This document shows, piece after piece, positions 26,645 through 35,614 of a DNA stretch of 64,000 nucleotides. The notes under the pieces were generated by a model, which ran no database searches, had not been told where the DNA came from, and saw only the letters and a program-made list of their open reading frames with translations. The stretch covers positions 310,001 to 374,000 of the forward strand of contig JAVJOW010000038.1 in assembly GCA_040216555.1 (NCBI GenBank), given 5' to 3'. This stretch comes from Arenibacter sp040216555. GTDB taxonomy: Bacteria; Bacteroidota; Bacteroidia; Flavobacteriales; Flavobacteriaceae. The position numbers and the translations under genes are program-made. Positions within the stretch are counted from its first letter, which is position 1. Each line of letters begins with the position of its first letter.

Positions 26645-26901
26645 AAAATATCCTTTCAACTTTAAAAATAGTAAATCTATATCAATCTATGGCAAATACT
26701 ATACCTAATATTCGTTAAACGTGGTCGATTTGACGAAATAAGCCATTATTTGCAAAAAAATTAACAATCAAATCGATATCCGAACCTCATATTTGAAGTG
26801 TTAATAAATTCTTCACAAAAGTATGTCCTAAGTGCTTGTGTAGTATCGATTTTACGTATATTGTCCTGCTTTTTTAACTAAAAATAAATAGAAGATTTTA
26901 A

Positions 26902-29433
26902 ATGGCAGAAGGAGAAAAATTAATTCCGATTAACATTGAAGATGAAATGAAATCTGCCTACATTGATTATTCAATGTCGGTCATTGTGTCACGTGCCCTG
27001 CCAGATGTTAGGGATGGTTTAAAGCCAGTGCATAGAAGGGTTTTGTTCGGAATGCATGAGTTAGGTGTTAGATCTAATAGTGCCCATAAAAAATCCGCGC
27101 GTATTGTCGGGGAAGTATTAGGTAAGTATCATCCACATGGAGATACTTCTGTTTATGATTCCATGGTCCGTATGGCCCAGGAGTGGAGTTTAAGGTATAT
27201 GTTGGTCGATGGCCAGGGTAACTTTGGTTCCGTAGATGGTGACAGTCCTGCAGCAATGCGTTATACGGAGGCCCGTATGCGTAAAATTGCGGATGATATG
27301 TTGGCCGATATAGATAAGGATACTGTGGATCATCAACTGAATTTTGATGATTCCTTGCAGGAGCCAACCGTACTCCCTACTAGAATACCCAATTTATTGA
27401 TCAATGGTGCTTCCGGTATTGCAGTGGGTATGGCGACCAATATGCCGCCACATAACCTTTCCGAAGTAGTGGACGGGACCGTAGCTTATATAGACAATAA
27501 CGATATTGAAATCGATGAACTTATTACCCATATCAAAGCGCCGGATTTTCCAACAGGTGGTATAATTTATGGCTATGATGGGGTAAAGGAGGCTTTTCAT
27601 ACCGGACGTGGGCGTGTAGTAATGAGGGCGAAAGCCAATTTTGAGGAAGTTCAGGGGCGGGAGAGTATTGTGGTGACGGAAATTCCTTATCAGATCAACA
27701 AGGCGGACATGATCAAGAAGACTGCCGATCTGGTCAATGAAAAAAAGATAGAAGGTATTTCTACTATTAGGGATGAATCGGATAGGAACGGTATGCGTAT
27801 CGTTTATATCCTTAAAAGGGATGCCATTCCCAATATCGTTCTAAACACGTTGTACAAATATACCTCTTTACAGTCCTCCTTTAGTGTTAATAACATTGCA
27901 CTGGTAAAGGGAAGGCCGAAATTATTGAATGTTAAGGAGATGATCCACTATTTTGTGGAGCACCGTCATGAAGTGGTTGTAAGGCGTACAGAGTTTGAGC
28001 TGAAGAAGGCCGAAGACAGGGCGCATATCTTGGAAGGACTTATTATTGCCTCGGATAATATAGACGAGGTAATTGCGATCATTAGGGCTTCTTCCAATGC
28101 TGATGAGGCAAGGGAAAAGCTTATGGAGCGCTTTAAGCTTAGTGAAATTCAGGCTAAGGCTATTGTTGAAATGCGTTTACGCCAACTGACAGGTCTGGAG
28201 CAGGATAAATTAAGGACGGAATACGATGAAATAATCTTGACCATTGCGGATTTAAAGGACATCCTGGCAAAGAAGGAGCGAAGGATGCAGATAATTAAGG
28301 ACGAGCTGCTGGAAGTTAAGGACAAGTATGGGGATAACCGTCGTTCCGAAATAAATTTTGCTGGTGGTGACCTGAGTATGGAAGATATGATTCCTGATGA
28401 GCAAGTGGTAATTACCATTTCCCATGCCGGTTATATTAAAAGAACACCCCTTACCGAATACAAGACCCAGAACAGGGGCGGTGTTGGCCAAAAAGCATCT
28501 TCCACCAGAAATGAAGATTTCTTGGAACATCTTTTCGTGGGTACCAACCATCAATATATGTTGTTCTTTACCCAAAAGGGTAAATGTTTTTGGATGCGGG
28601 TCTATGAAATTCCAGAGGGCACCAAAACTTCCAAAGGACGTGCTATTCAAAACTTGATCAATATTGAGAACGATGATATGGTGAAAGCCTTCATCTGTAC
28701 CCAGGATTTAAAGGATGAGGAATATGTAAACAGTCATTATGTTATTATGGCGACCAAAAAGGGTATCGTTAAAAAGACATCTTTGGAGCAATACTCAAGG
28801 CCAAGACAGAATGGTATTAATGCGATAAGTATTCGTGAGGACGATGAACTTTTGGAAGCAAAACTTACCACAGGTGCAAGTCAGATATTCCTAGGGTTAA
28901 AGTCCGGTAAGGCCATTAGGTTCGAGGAGGTAAAGACGAGACCTATGGGCAGAAATGCATCCGGTGTACGCGGAATTACCCTTGCAGATGATAACGATGA
29001 GGTAATAGGCATGGTGGCCGTGCATAATTTTGAAGAGGAAATATTGGTAGTGTCCGAGAATGGATACGGAAAGCGTTCCAGTATTGAAGACTATAGAATC
29101 ACCAATAGAGGAGGTAAAGGGGTGAAGACCATTTCCATTACCGAAAAAACTGGTGGATTGGTAGCTATTAAAAATGTTTCGGACTCTGATGATTTAATGA
29201 TTATCAATAAATCGGGCATCGCAATTAGGATGAGTGTTGAGGATTTAAGGGTAATGGGTAGGGCAACACAGGGTGTTCGACTCATAAACATTAAAGGCAA
29301 CGATTCCATTGCGGCTGTGGCTAAAGTGATGAAGGACGAGGATGAAATAGATGACATTACAACCTTGGAAGTAGATGCCAAAGAAGAAGATGGCACGGCT
29401 CTTGATAATGATAGTGCGGAAACCAAAGAATAA
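26902..29433 (+). CDS. gyrA: DNA gyrase subunit A
   Basis: The breaking-rejoining subunit of the type II topoisomerase that introduces negative supercoils. The 843-residue protein begins with EDEMKSAYIDYSMSVIVSRALPDVRDGLKPV. The quinolone-resistance region GDTSVYDSMVRMAQ is intact, and the catalytic Tyr lies in AAMRYTEARM (about residue 118). The GyrA-box QNRGGVGQKA and six beta-pinwheel repeats fill the C-terminal third, followed by an acidic tail. The gyrA-box supports gyrase rather than ParC. A TPR gene follows 43 bases later. Confidence 0.97.
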   Translation: MAEGEKLIPINIEDEMKSAYIDYSMSVIVSRALPDVRDGLKPVHRRVLFGMHELGVRSNSAHKKSARIVGEVLGKYHPHGDTSVYDSMVRMAQEWSLRYMLVDGQGNFGSVDGDSPAAMRYTEARMRKIADDMLADIDKDTVDHQLNFDDSLQEPTVLPTRIPNLLINGASGIAVGMATNMPPHNLSEVVDGTVAYIDNNDIEIDELITHIKAPDFPTGGIIYGYDGVKEAFHTGRGRVVMRAKANFEEVQGRESIVVTEIPYQINKADMIKKTADLVNEKKIEGISTIRDESDRNGMRIVYILKRDAIPNIVLNTLYKYTSLQSSFSVNNIALVKGRPKLLNVKEMIHYFVEHRHEVVVRRTEFELKKAEDRAHILEGLIIASDNIDEVIAIIRASSNADEAREKLMERFKLSEIQAKAIVEMRLRQLTGLEQDKLRTEYDEIILTIADLKDILAKKERRMQIIKDELLEVKDKYGDNRRSEINFAGGDLSMEDMIPDEQVVITISHAGYIKRTPLTEYKTQNRGGVGQKASSTRNEDFLEHLFVGTNHQYMLFFTQKGKCFWMRVYEIPEGTKTSKGRAIQNLINIENDDMVKAFICTQDLKDEEYVNSHYVIMATKKGIVKKTSLEQYSRPRQNGINAISIREDDELLEAKLTTGASQIFLGLKSGKAIRFEEVKTRPMGRNASGVRGITLADDNDEVIGMVAVHNFEEEILVVSENGYGKRSSIEDYRITNRGGKGVKTISITEKTGGLVAIKNVSDSDDLMIINKSGIAIRMSVEDLRVMGRATQGVRLINIKGNDSIAAVAKVMKDEDEIDDITTLEVDAKEEDGTALDNDSAETKE

Positions 29434-29476
29434 CATTTAAACACTAATAAACACTAATAAGTAAAATTAATTTGAA

Positions 29477-30739
29477 ATGAAAACAAATATTTTAATACTC
29501 TCGACTATGCTTTTTTCGGTAGTCGGAATTGCTCAAAAGGATGAGATAAAAACGGCTGATAAGGCGTTAAAGTCGGGCGATGCCATGGCTGCGAAAACAG
29601 CATTGGATGGTGCATCTTCACTAATTGCCAGTGCAGATGAAAAAATGCAGGCCCAATATTACTTTTTAAGGGGAAGTGCTTATGCCGAACTGGCTAAAAA
29701 AGGAACTGCGGGAGCTTTTGATGAAGCTATCTCTTCCTTTAAAAAAGTAAGTGAAGTAGAGGAGAAGAGTGGTAAGGCCAAATACGGAGCCGATGCCAAG
29801 GAAAAACTTTCTGGTATGACTGCCGACCTTATCAATTCTGCTGTGGAAGATAACAACAATAAAAAGTACGAGGAAGCGGCCGGTAAACTCTATATGGGAT
29901 ACCAATTAAGCCCTCAGGATACTGTTTATCTATATTATGCGGCCAGTAGCGCTGTAAATGGAGGACATTATGAGAAGGCACTTAAATATTATAACGAGTT
30001 AAAGGATTTGGGTTATGACGGAGGCGGAATGGTCTATAAGGCGACCAACGTGTCTAGCGGTGAGGTAGAGGAGATGGAGAAAACTCAAAGAGAGCTAATG
30101 GTCAAATCCGGTGCCTATAAAGATCCAGTGGACGAGAAGACTCCTTCCAAAACTACGGAAATTGTAAAGAATATTGCCTTGATATATACACAATTGGGTC
30201 AAGATGACAATGCCTTGGGTGCTTATAAGGATGCTAGGGCAAAAGATCCAAATGATGTGAACTTGATTCTGAACGAAGCCAACCTTTACTATAAGATGGG
30301 TGATAAGGAGAAATTCAAGGCTTTAATGGCAGAAGCTTCAGAAGTAGCTCCGGATAACCCGGATTTGTTCTACAATGTTGGTGTTATCAATATGGAGCAA
30401 GGGCTAATTGAAGACGCAAGGAAAGCTTATAAAAGGGCAATCGAAATTAATCCAGGTTATGTGAATGCACAATTGAATCTGTCTACCACATATGTTAATG
30501 AAGGAAATAGCTTGATAGATGAAATGAATTCACTTGGAAACTCCAAAAAGGATATCGCCAGATATGATGAGTTAAAGGAGCAAAAGGATAGCTTGTTCCG
30601 TGATGGGGCTATAATTTTGGAGGATGCTCTAAAATTGAATCCTGACAATCAAAGTATTCTTTCCCAATTAAAGAATATTTATGGTGCCTTGGGAGATAAT
30701 GAAAACTTCTTGCGCCTTAAAAAGCTTAGCGGAGAGTAA
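29477..30739 (+). CDS. Secreted or periplasmic tetratricopeptide-repeat protein
   Basis: A 420-residue protein with a signal peptide (MKTNILILSTMLFSVVGIAQ) and TPR units throughout. Clear repeats are near residues 30-75 (ALKSGDAMAAKTALD...), 130-170 (AAGKLYMGYQLSPQDTVYLYYAAS), 230-275 (NIALIYTQLGQDDNALGAYKDARAKDPND) and 295-340 (DLFYNVGVINMEQGLIEDARKAYKRAIEINPGY). TPRs bind protein partners; here none is known. Two exact copies of the 10-mer ACACTAATAA lie in the gap after gyrA. A strong terminator follows the stop codon. Confidence 0.88.
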   Translation: MKTNILILSTMLFSVVGIAQKDEIKTADKALKSGDAMAAKTALDGASSLIASADEKMQAQYYFLRGSAYAELAKKGTAGAFDEAISSFKKVSEVEEKSGKAKYGADAKEKLSGMTADLINSAVEDNNNKKYEEAAGKLYMGYQLSPQDTVYLYYAASSAVNGGHYEKALKYYNELKDLGYDGGGMVYKATNVSSGEVEEMEKTQRELMVKSGAYKDPVDEKTPSKTTEIVKNIALIYTQLGQDDNALGAYKDARAKDPNDVNLILNEANLYYKMGDKEKFKALMAEASEVAPDNPDLFYNVGVINMEQGLIEDARKAYKRAIEINPGYVNAQLNLSTTYVNEGNSLIDEMNSLGNSKKDIARYDELKEQKDSLFRDGAIILEDALKLNPDNQSILSQLKNIYGALGDNENFLRLKKLSGE

Positions 30740-30757
30740 TATCACTTTTCAACCATA

Positions 30758-30796
30758 TTTAAAAGGGCCTATCGCAAAACGATGGCCCTTTTTTTA
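30758..30796. terminator. Intrinsic terminator after the TPR gene
   Basis: Stem AAAAGGGCC-T-ATCG / CGAT-GGCCCTTTT with loop CAAAA and a following T run. It overlaps the last codons of the converging NlpC/P60-like gene, so it can stop transcription from both sides. Confidence 0.85.
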
Positions 30797-31546
30797 TATG
30801 ATTTTTTTGATTACCCTTAGTTTGTGGGTATAGGTATTTGTTTCGGTGTTGAAAATTCCAGTATGGTCTATTCGGTCTATTCTTACCTTGCCAAAGGAAT
30901 GGATAACATAGTTGTTCTCCATGATAATCCCTACGTGGTCTATAGTGCCGTCGTTATTGTCGAAAAAGGCCAGATCTCCCGGTTCACTTTCTTCAATAAA
31001 ACTTAAAGCCTCGCCTTGAGTAGATTGCTGTTGGGCTCCTCTTAGTAAACTATAGCCGTTTGTTTTGTAGGCCATTTGGGTAAATCCCGGACCATCAATT
31101 CCAAAAGTGGTTTTTCCTCCCCATAGATAAGGCGCGTTTAAATAGAGAAGAGCTTTGTTTATGAGTTGGTCTTTGTCTTGTTTGCCGACTGTGAAAGAGC
31201 CGTCGAATTTGTGATTTAAAGGGCAATTTTGTGGTATGCAGGATCCCAGTACAATAGGAAGCAGTAAATTGTTCTCTGTTTCTATAAAAGAAATAAGTTC
31301 GGAAGATACTTTTGTTGATTCCAGACTTTCCATTTCCTTAAATAGTTTTTCGTCAATAAGGGTGAATTGTTGATTGTTGATCCAGCCTTCAAAATTATCG
31401 AAAGCATTGCGGATTTTGCTCCATTTTTTTCTCTGATCCAATACCTTAAAATGTTCCCCGTACAAAAGTTGGGAAACCATTTCGCTGGTGTCGTCTGCAA
31501 CGGAGCGTATTGGGACAATACTAAGGTGGCAAATACCGTATTGCAT
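30794..31546 (-). CDS. NlpC/P60 (C40) family protein with SH3 domain, catalytic Cys replaced by Gly
   Basis: A 250-residue protein with an N-terminal bacterial SH3-like domain (SIVPIRSVADDTSEMVSQLLYGEHF, about 9-70) and an NlpC/P60 domain (about 125-250). Such proteins cut cell-wall peptides. The catalytic site normally reads D-C-S-G-F; here it reads FGIDGPGFTQM (near residue 159), with GGT where a Cys codon is expected. The histidine pair is intact (IDHVGII and VIHSFGKVRID). No signal peptide is evident, as in some cytoplasmic members. It may be an inactive, substrate-binding relative, unless another Cys substitutes. Confidence 0.85.
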   Translation of the reverse strand: MQYGICHLSIVPIRSVADDTSEMVSQLLYGEHFKVLDQRKKWSKIRNAFDNFEGWINNQQFTLIDEKLFKEMESLESTKVSSELISFIETENNLLLPIVLGSCIPQNCPLNHKFDGSFTVGKQDKDQLINKALLYLNAPYLWGGKTTFGIDGPGFTQMAYKTNGYSLLRGAQQQSTQGEALSFIEESEPGDLAFFDNNDGTIDHVGIIMENNYVIHSFGKVRIDRIDHTGIFNTETNTYTHKLRVIKKII

Positions 31547-31568
31547 GGGCTTGCTTTACAAGAACTTA

Positions 31569-32753
31569 TTAATTTCTTTCTATAATTATTGCAGAAGCGC
31601 CACCGCCACCATTACATATGGCCGCTGCTCCTATTTTAGCTTTATTTTGATCCAGTACGTTTAGTAATGTAATAATGATCCTTGCACCGGAACAGCCCAA
31701 GGGATGACCCAAAGAAACGGCTCCGCCATTCACATTTACATTTTTATCGGTAAGACCAAGTATTTTCATATTGGCCAGGCCAACCACCGAAAAGGCCTCG
31801 TTAAATTCAAAATAATCAACATCGTCCATGCCGATGCCGGCTTTGTTCAACGCTTTTGGTAAGGCTTTTGCCGGGGCTGTTGTGAACCACTTGGGTTCCT
31901 GAGCCGCATCGGCATAGCTTTTTATGGTTGCCAAAGGCTTTAGTCCCAGCTCTTTGGCTTTTTTACTGCTCATTAGTACCAAGGCTGCTGCACCATCGTT
32001 GATGGTAGAGGCGTTGGCTGCCGTTACCGTACCTTCCTTGGAAAATGCAGGGCGTAATCCTGGAATTTTGTCCAGTTTAACATTTTTAAATTCTTCGTCT
32101 TCGGTTACCAATATAGGTTCGCCCCTTCTTTGCGGAACTTCTACGGGTACTACTTCATTTGCAAATTTTCCTCTTGCCCAGGCATCCGCCGATCTTTGGT
32201 AGGATTGAATTGCAAAATTATCTTGGTCTTCCCTGCTAAATTTATATTCAATAGCGCAGGCGTCCGCACATGTTCCCATAGCCTGCTGGTCATAAGCGTC
32301 TACAAGTCCATCTTTTTGCATGCCATCGATCAATGTGGCGGGCCCAAATTTTTGGCCATTTCTTAAATGAATATAATGAGGTATTAGGCTCATGTTTTCC
32401 ATACCCCCGGCAACAACAATATTGTTGTCTCCCAATGCTATGGACTGGGCTGCCATCATCACCGATTTCATTCCAGAGGCACATACTTTGTTAATAGTGG
32501 TACAAGGTACTGTATTGGGTATGCCGGCGTAAATGGCGGCTTGTCTAGCCGGTGCCTGACCGGTTCCTGCCTGCACAACGTTTCCCATTAGAACTTCGTC
32601 CACTTGGGAAGGGTCCAATTTTATTTTGCTTAATGCACCTTTAATGGCAATAGCGCCAAGTTCTGGTGCTGTAACGGTGGACAATGCTCCCATAAAGCTT
32701 CCTATGGGTGTTCTAACAGCGGAAACGATCACAACATCTTTCATCAAGTTCAT
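31569..32753 (-). CDS. Acetyl-CoA C-acyltransferase (thiolase)
   Basis: A 394-residue thiolase joining or splitting acyl-CoA with CoA. The start at 32753 (MNLMKDVVIVSAVRTPIGSF) is preferred to an upstream one because thiolases begin a few residues before VRTP. The nucleophilic Cys is in NKVCASGMKSV (about residue 91), and the other site residues are in FEFNEAFSVV, GGAVSLGHPLGCSGAR (His) and AAICNGGGGASAI (second Cys). Both beta-oxidation and biosynthetic thiolases fit; no other fatty-acid genes adjoin, so the direction is unclear. It lies 22 bases from the C40 gene on the same strand. Confidence 0.92.
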   Translation of the reverse strand: MNLMKDVVIVSAVRTPIGSFMGALSTVTAPELGAIAIKGALSKIKLDPSQVDEVLMGNVVQAGTGQAPARQAAIYAGIPNTVPCTTINKVCASGMKSVMMAAQSIALGDNNIVVAGGMENMSLIPHYIHLRNGQKFGPATLIDGMQKDGLVDAYDQQAMGTCADACAIEYKFSREDQDNFAIQSYQRSADAWARGKFANEVVPVEVPQRRGEPILVTEDEEFKNVKLDKIPGLRPAFSKEGTVTAANASTINDGAAALVLMSSKKAKELGLKPLATIKSYADAAQEPKWFTTAPAKALPKALNKAGIGMDDVDYFEFNEAFSVVGLANMKILGLTDKNVNVNGGAVSLGHPLGCSGARIIITLLNVLDQNKAKIGAAAICNGGGGASAIIIERN

Positions 32754-32981
32754 TTTTATTATTTGCGAATTTAATAAATTAATGTGCAATGAGATGCCCA
32801 ACGGTGTAATATTCCAAGTTATTTATAAATCCAAAACTATTTTTTAGGTATTGTTAATAGGTGAAATAAAGCCACTGTCAGTGGGTTAAATTTTATAAGT
32901 TGGTTTCAAAAGTGGTGTTATTTGGGTAAAGTATCATTTTAAGTTTATATTTTTCTATTTTTGACTATATATACTTTCCGT

Positions 32982-35030
32982 ATGCGCACTTTTTTGGACA
33001 GCCTTTATAAAAATCATTCCCTGGTTTATAAGTATTTTTTATATTTCTCGGCTGTTTTCTTTATTGTATTCTTTTTTCCACGTGGCGGAAAGTTTAAGTA
33101 CGAATACCAAAAAGGCAAGCCATGGCAATACAATAATTTTTATGCTCCATTTGATTTTTCTATAAATAAGGGCGAGGAGGAAATTGCTAAGGAAAAGGAG
33201 AAAATAGAAAGCAATCATATAGACTATTATTATTACGACTCCAATATTGTAGTGGAAGTGGACAGTACAATAGGCAAAGAGTTGGGGAAGGTTTTTAACT
33301 CCTCCAGTTTTAACCGGAATGAACTTGAAAGGATACAAGTGGTTGTCAATGACGTTTTGGCGGATCTATATGCGAATGGTATTCTGTCTAAAATTGAGCG
33401 TAGGAGCACTAGTAATAGTCTTTATCTGGTTAAGAATAATGAAGCCACTAAATTAAATTTTAATGATATATATAGTTTATCCGAGGTAGAGGGCGTTGTT
33501 AGGAAAAAACTGGCCCAAAGCAATTTGTCGGCTTATGAGCCTTCCTTTCAGGAAGTGTTTTTCAATTTTATAAAACCCAATGTTAGTTTTGATGCCGATC
33601 TGTCCAGTAAGGAGCTGGAGTCCGAATTTTCTAAGATTTCCTATACTTTGGGGAATGTGGATGAGGGTAAACTTATTATTGCCAAAGGGGAGGTGGTGGA
33701 ACAGGAGGACGTAAGGGTGTTGGATTCGTTGAAAAGTGAGTTTGAGTCGGAATTATGGGCAGAAAATAATCAATATTTTATACTGTTCGGCTATACTGTA
33801 TTGGTCGCAATGGTGTTGATGATGTTTTTTCTTTTTCTTAAAAAATATCGTCCGGAAATCTTTAAGGACAATACAAAAGTCACCTTTATTGTAGTCAATA
33901 TTCTCATCATGGTATTTTTAACTACGATGGTGGTGAAATATGATGTAGAGTATGTGTTTGTAGTTCCATTATGTATTCTACCCTTGGTGCTCAAGACGTT
34001 TTTTGATGCCAGAATGGGACTCTTTGTACATGTTCTTACCGTTTTAATTTTAGGTTTTGTGGTACCCAACAGTTTTGAATATATATTTCTCCAAACTTTG
34101 GCCGGTATTGTTACCATCTTGTCTGTGTCCGAACTTTATAAAAGGGCAAATTTATTTATATCGGTAGGGCAAATAACCCTGATTTATATAATTGGTTATT
34201 TTGCTTTTCATATGATCCATGAGGGAAACCTGGAAGATATATATTGGATGTCTTTTGGGTATTTTTTCTTGAATGGAATGATTACGCTGTTCGTTCAACC
34301 CTTAATTTATATCCATGAAAAAATATTTGGTTTGGTGTCCGATGTTTCTTTGTTGGAATTGTCCGATACCAATTCCAAATTATTAAAGGAGTTGTCCAAT
34401 AAGGCTCCGGGAACCTTTCATCATTCTCTTCAGGTAGCCAATTTGGCCGAAGCCGCAGCCAATGAAATTGGGGCCAATGCCATGTTGGTTAGGGTAGGGG
34501 CACTGTACCATGATATTGGCAAAATGAATAACCCAACCTATTTTACGGAAAACCAGGTTACGAATGTAAACCCTCATGATGATCTTGAACCCAGGGATGC
34601 TGCTGCCATAATTATTAACCATGTCATTGAAGGCATAGAAATAGCACGGAAGAATAAGGTACCCGATCGTGTAATAGATTTTATACGTACCCATCATGGA
34701 ACTTCTTTGGTCTTTTATTTTTATAAAAAGCAGGAAGCTTTGGACGGAGAAGTCAATGAAGAGGATTTTAGATATCCCGGACCGATACCATTTTCGAAGG
34801 AAACTGCTATTTTAATGATGTCAGATTCGGTAGAAGCTGCTTCCAAGAGTCTAAAGAACCCGACTTTTTTGATAATCGATGAATTTGTGGAAAGGATTAT
34901 TGGGGGCCAAATTAAGGCTGGCCAGTTTTTAAATGCCAATATTACTTTCAAGGAAATAGAAGCGATAAAGAAGATTTTGAAACAGAAATTGGTCAATATT
35001 TATCATTTAAGGGTAGAATATCCAGAGTAG
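32982..35030 (+). CDS. 7TM-HD family phosphohydrolase (PgpH-like)
   Basis: A 682-residue membrane protein. Order: N-terminal membrane helix (about 20-36), extracellular 7TMR-HDED domain (about 45-250), a block of seven membrane helices (about 255-450) and a cytoplasmic HD domain (about 470-680). HD residues are visible in FHHSLQVANLAEAA (His), RVGALYHDIGKMNNP (His-Asp), NHVIEG and RTHHGTS. PgpH relatives hydrolyse cyclic di-AMP; that activity is inferred. The ATG at 32982 is chosen over TTG at 32961 for the common Met-Arg start of a short basic N-terminus. Confidence 0.9.
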   Translation: MRTFLDSLYKNHSLVYKYFLYFSAVFFIVFFFPRGGKFKYEYQKGKPWQYNNFYAPFDFSINKGEEEIAKEKEKIESNHIDYYYYDSNIVVEVDSTIGKELGKVFNSSSFNRNELERIQVVVNDVLADLYANGILSKIERRSTSNSLYLVKNNEATKLNFNDIYSLSEVEGVVRKKLAQSNLSAYEPSFQEVFFNFIKPNVSFDADLSSKELESEFSKISYTLGNVDEGKLIIAKGEVVEQEDVRVLDSLKSEFESELWAENNQYFILFGYTVLVAMVLMMFFLFLKKYRPEIFKDNTKVTFIVVNILIMVFLTTMVVKYDVEYVFVVPLCILPLVLKTFFDARMGLFVHVLTVLILGFVVPNSFEYIFLQTLAGIVTILSVSELYKRANLFISVGQITLIYIIGYFAFHMIHEGNLEDIYWMSFGYFFLNGMITLFVQPLIYIHEKIFGLVSDVSLLELSDTNSKLLKELSNKAPGTFHHSLQVANLAEAAANEIGANAMLVRVGALYHDIGKMNNPTYFTENQVTNVNPHDDLEPRDAAAIIINHVIEGIEIARKNKVPDRVIDFIRTHHGTSLVFYFYKKQEALDGEVNEEDFRYPGPIPFSKETAILMMSDSVEAASKSLKNPTFLIIDEFVERIIGGQIKAGQFLNANITFKEIEAIKKILKQKLVNIYHLRVEYPE

Positions 35031-35118
35031 TTGGTTTTTAGAATTGTTTGAAGCTTAATTAGATAAGTAGAATAAATAGCCAATTAGCAAAAACAAGTAA
35101 AAAAAAATTGAAAAATTG

Positions 35119-35149
35119 TTGCGTTCTTATGAATGAAAAAGTACATTTG
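35119..35149 (+). promoter_or_regulatory. Promoter of the tRNA-Ser/tRNA-Pro unit
   Basis: TTG at 35119-35121, 20 bases, then TACATTTG at 35142-35149, an exact TAnnTTTG match. The -7 element ends 36 bases before the tRNA-Ser. Confidence 0.8.
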
Positions 35150-35185
35150 CAACCGCATTTTTAATGCGTGAGCTTTAAAATTATT

Positions 35186-35269
35186 GGAGAGGTGCCGGAG
35201 TGGTAACGGAGCAGATTGCTAATCTGTCGACGGGTAACTGTCGCCAGGGTTCGAGTCCCTGTCTCTCCG
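35186..35269 (+). tRNA. tRNA-Ser (GCT)
   Basis: Acceptor GGAGAGG pairs with TCTCTCC, discriminator G; anticodon loop TTGCTAA gives GCT at 35218-35220; long variable arm (GACGGGTAACTGTC) typical of serine tRNA; T arm CAGGG-TTCGAGT-CCCTG. The CCA is not encoded. Confidence 0.96.
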
Positions 35270-35312
35270 CTTTTTTTTAGAGTAGTATTATTGAGATGGT
35301 TTTAGCCATTCT

Positions 35313-35387
35313 CGGGGTGTAGCGTAGCCCGGTTATCGCGCCGCGTTTGGGACGCGGAGGTCGCAGGTTCGAATCCTGCCACCCCGA
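35313..35387 (+). tRNA. tRNA-Pro (TGG), target of an integrated element
   Basis: Acceptor CGGGGTG pairs with CACCCCG, discriminator A; anticodon stem CCGCG/CGCGG with loop TTTGGGA gives TGG at 35348-35350; T arm GCAGG-TTCGAAT-CCTGC. Its 3' end (13 bases, CTGCCACCCCGAC) recurs at 39810 and forms the left attachment repeat. Confidence 0.96.
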
Positions 35388-35388
35388 C
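35376..35388 (+). repeat. attL-like direct repeat
   Basis: CTGCCACCCCGAC at the 3' end of tRNA-Pro. An identical 13-mer is at 39810-39822 in the same orientation. Insertion rebuilds the tRNA, as is usual for tyrosine integrases. Confidence 0.8.
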
Positions 35389-35410
35389 GAACCTAGAAAT
35401 AGGTAGTAGC

Positions 35411-35451
35411 AAAAACACTGTTAATCAATTGATTTTCAGTGTTTTTCGTTT
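35411..35451 (+). terminator. Terminator-like hairpin just inside the left end of the element
   Basis: AAAAACACTG / CAGTGTTTTT arms enclose the perfect palindrome AATCAATTGATT; T-rich CGTTTTT follows. It lies 24 bases after tRNA-Pro and could replace the terminator that was moved 4.4 kb away by the insertion. Confidence 0.65.
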
Positions 35452-35501
35452 TTACACATTTTCTTTGATATCAAATGATATCATTTGTGCACACCTAATT
35501 C

Positions 35502-35522
35502 GGTGTGCAAATCGGTGTGCAA
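35502..35522 (+). repeat. Left arm repeat of the element
   Basis: GGTGTGCAAATCGGTGTGCAA, itself two copies of CGGTGTGCAA-like units and preceded by the inverted GTGCACACC. A copy with one mismatch lies at 39730-39750 near the right end, same orientation. Likely integrase arm-type sites. Confidence 0.6.
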
Positions 35523-35614
35523 CGGTTCACTGGAATTGTAGTAACTTGAAAGAACTTTAGGGTAGGATTTGACTTTTTTCCTTAGTGATCATTGTCTAAC
35601 TAAAGCCGTTTCAA

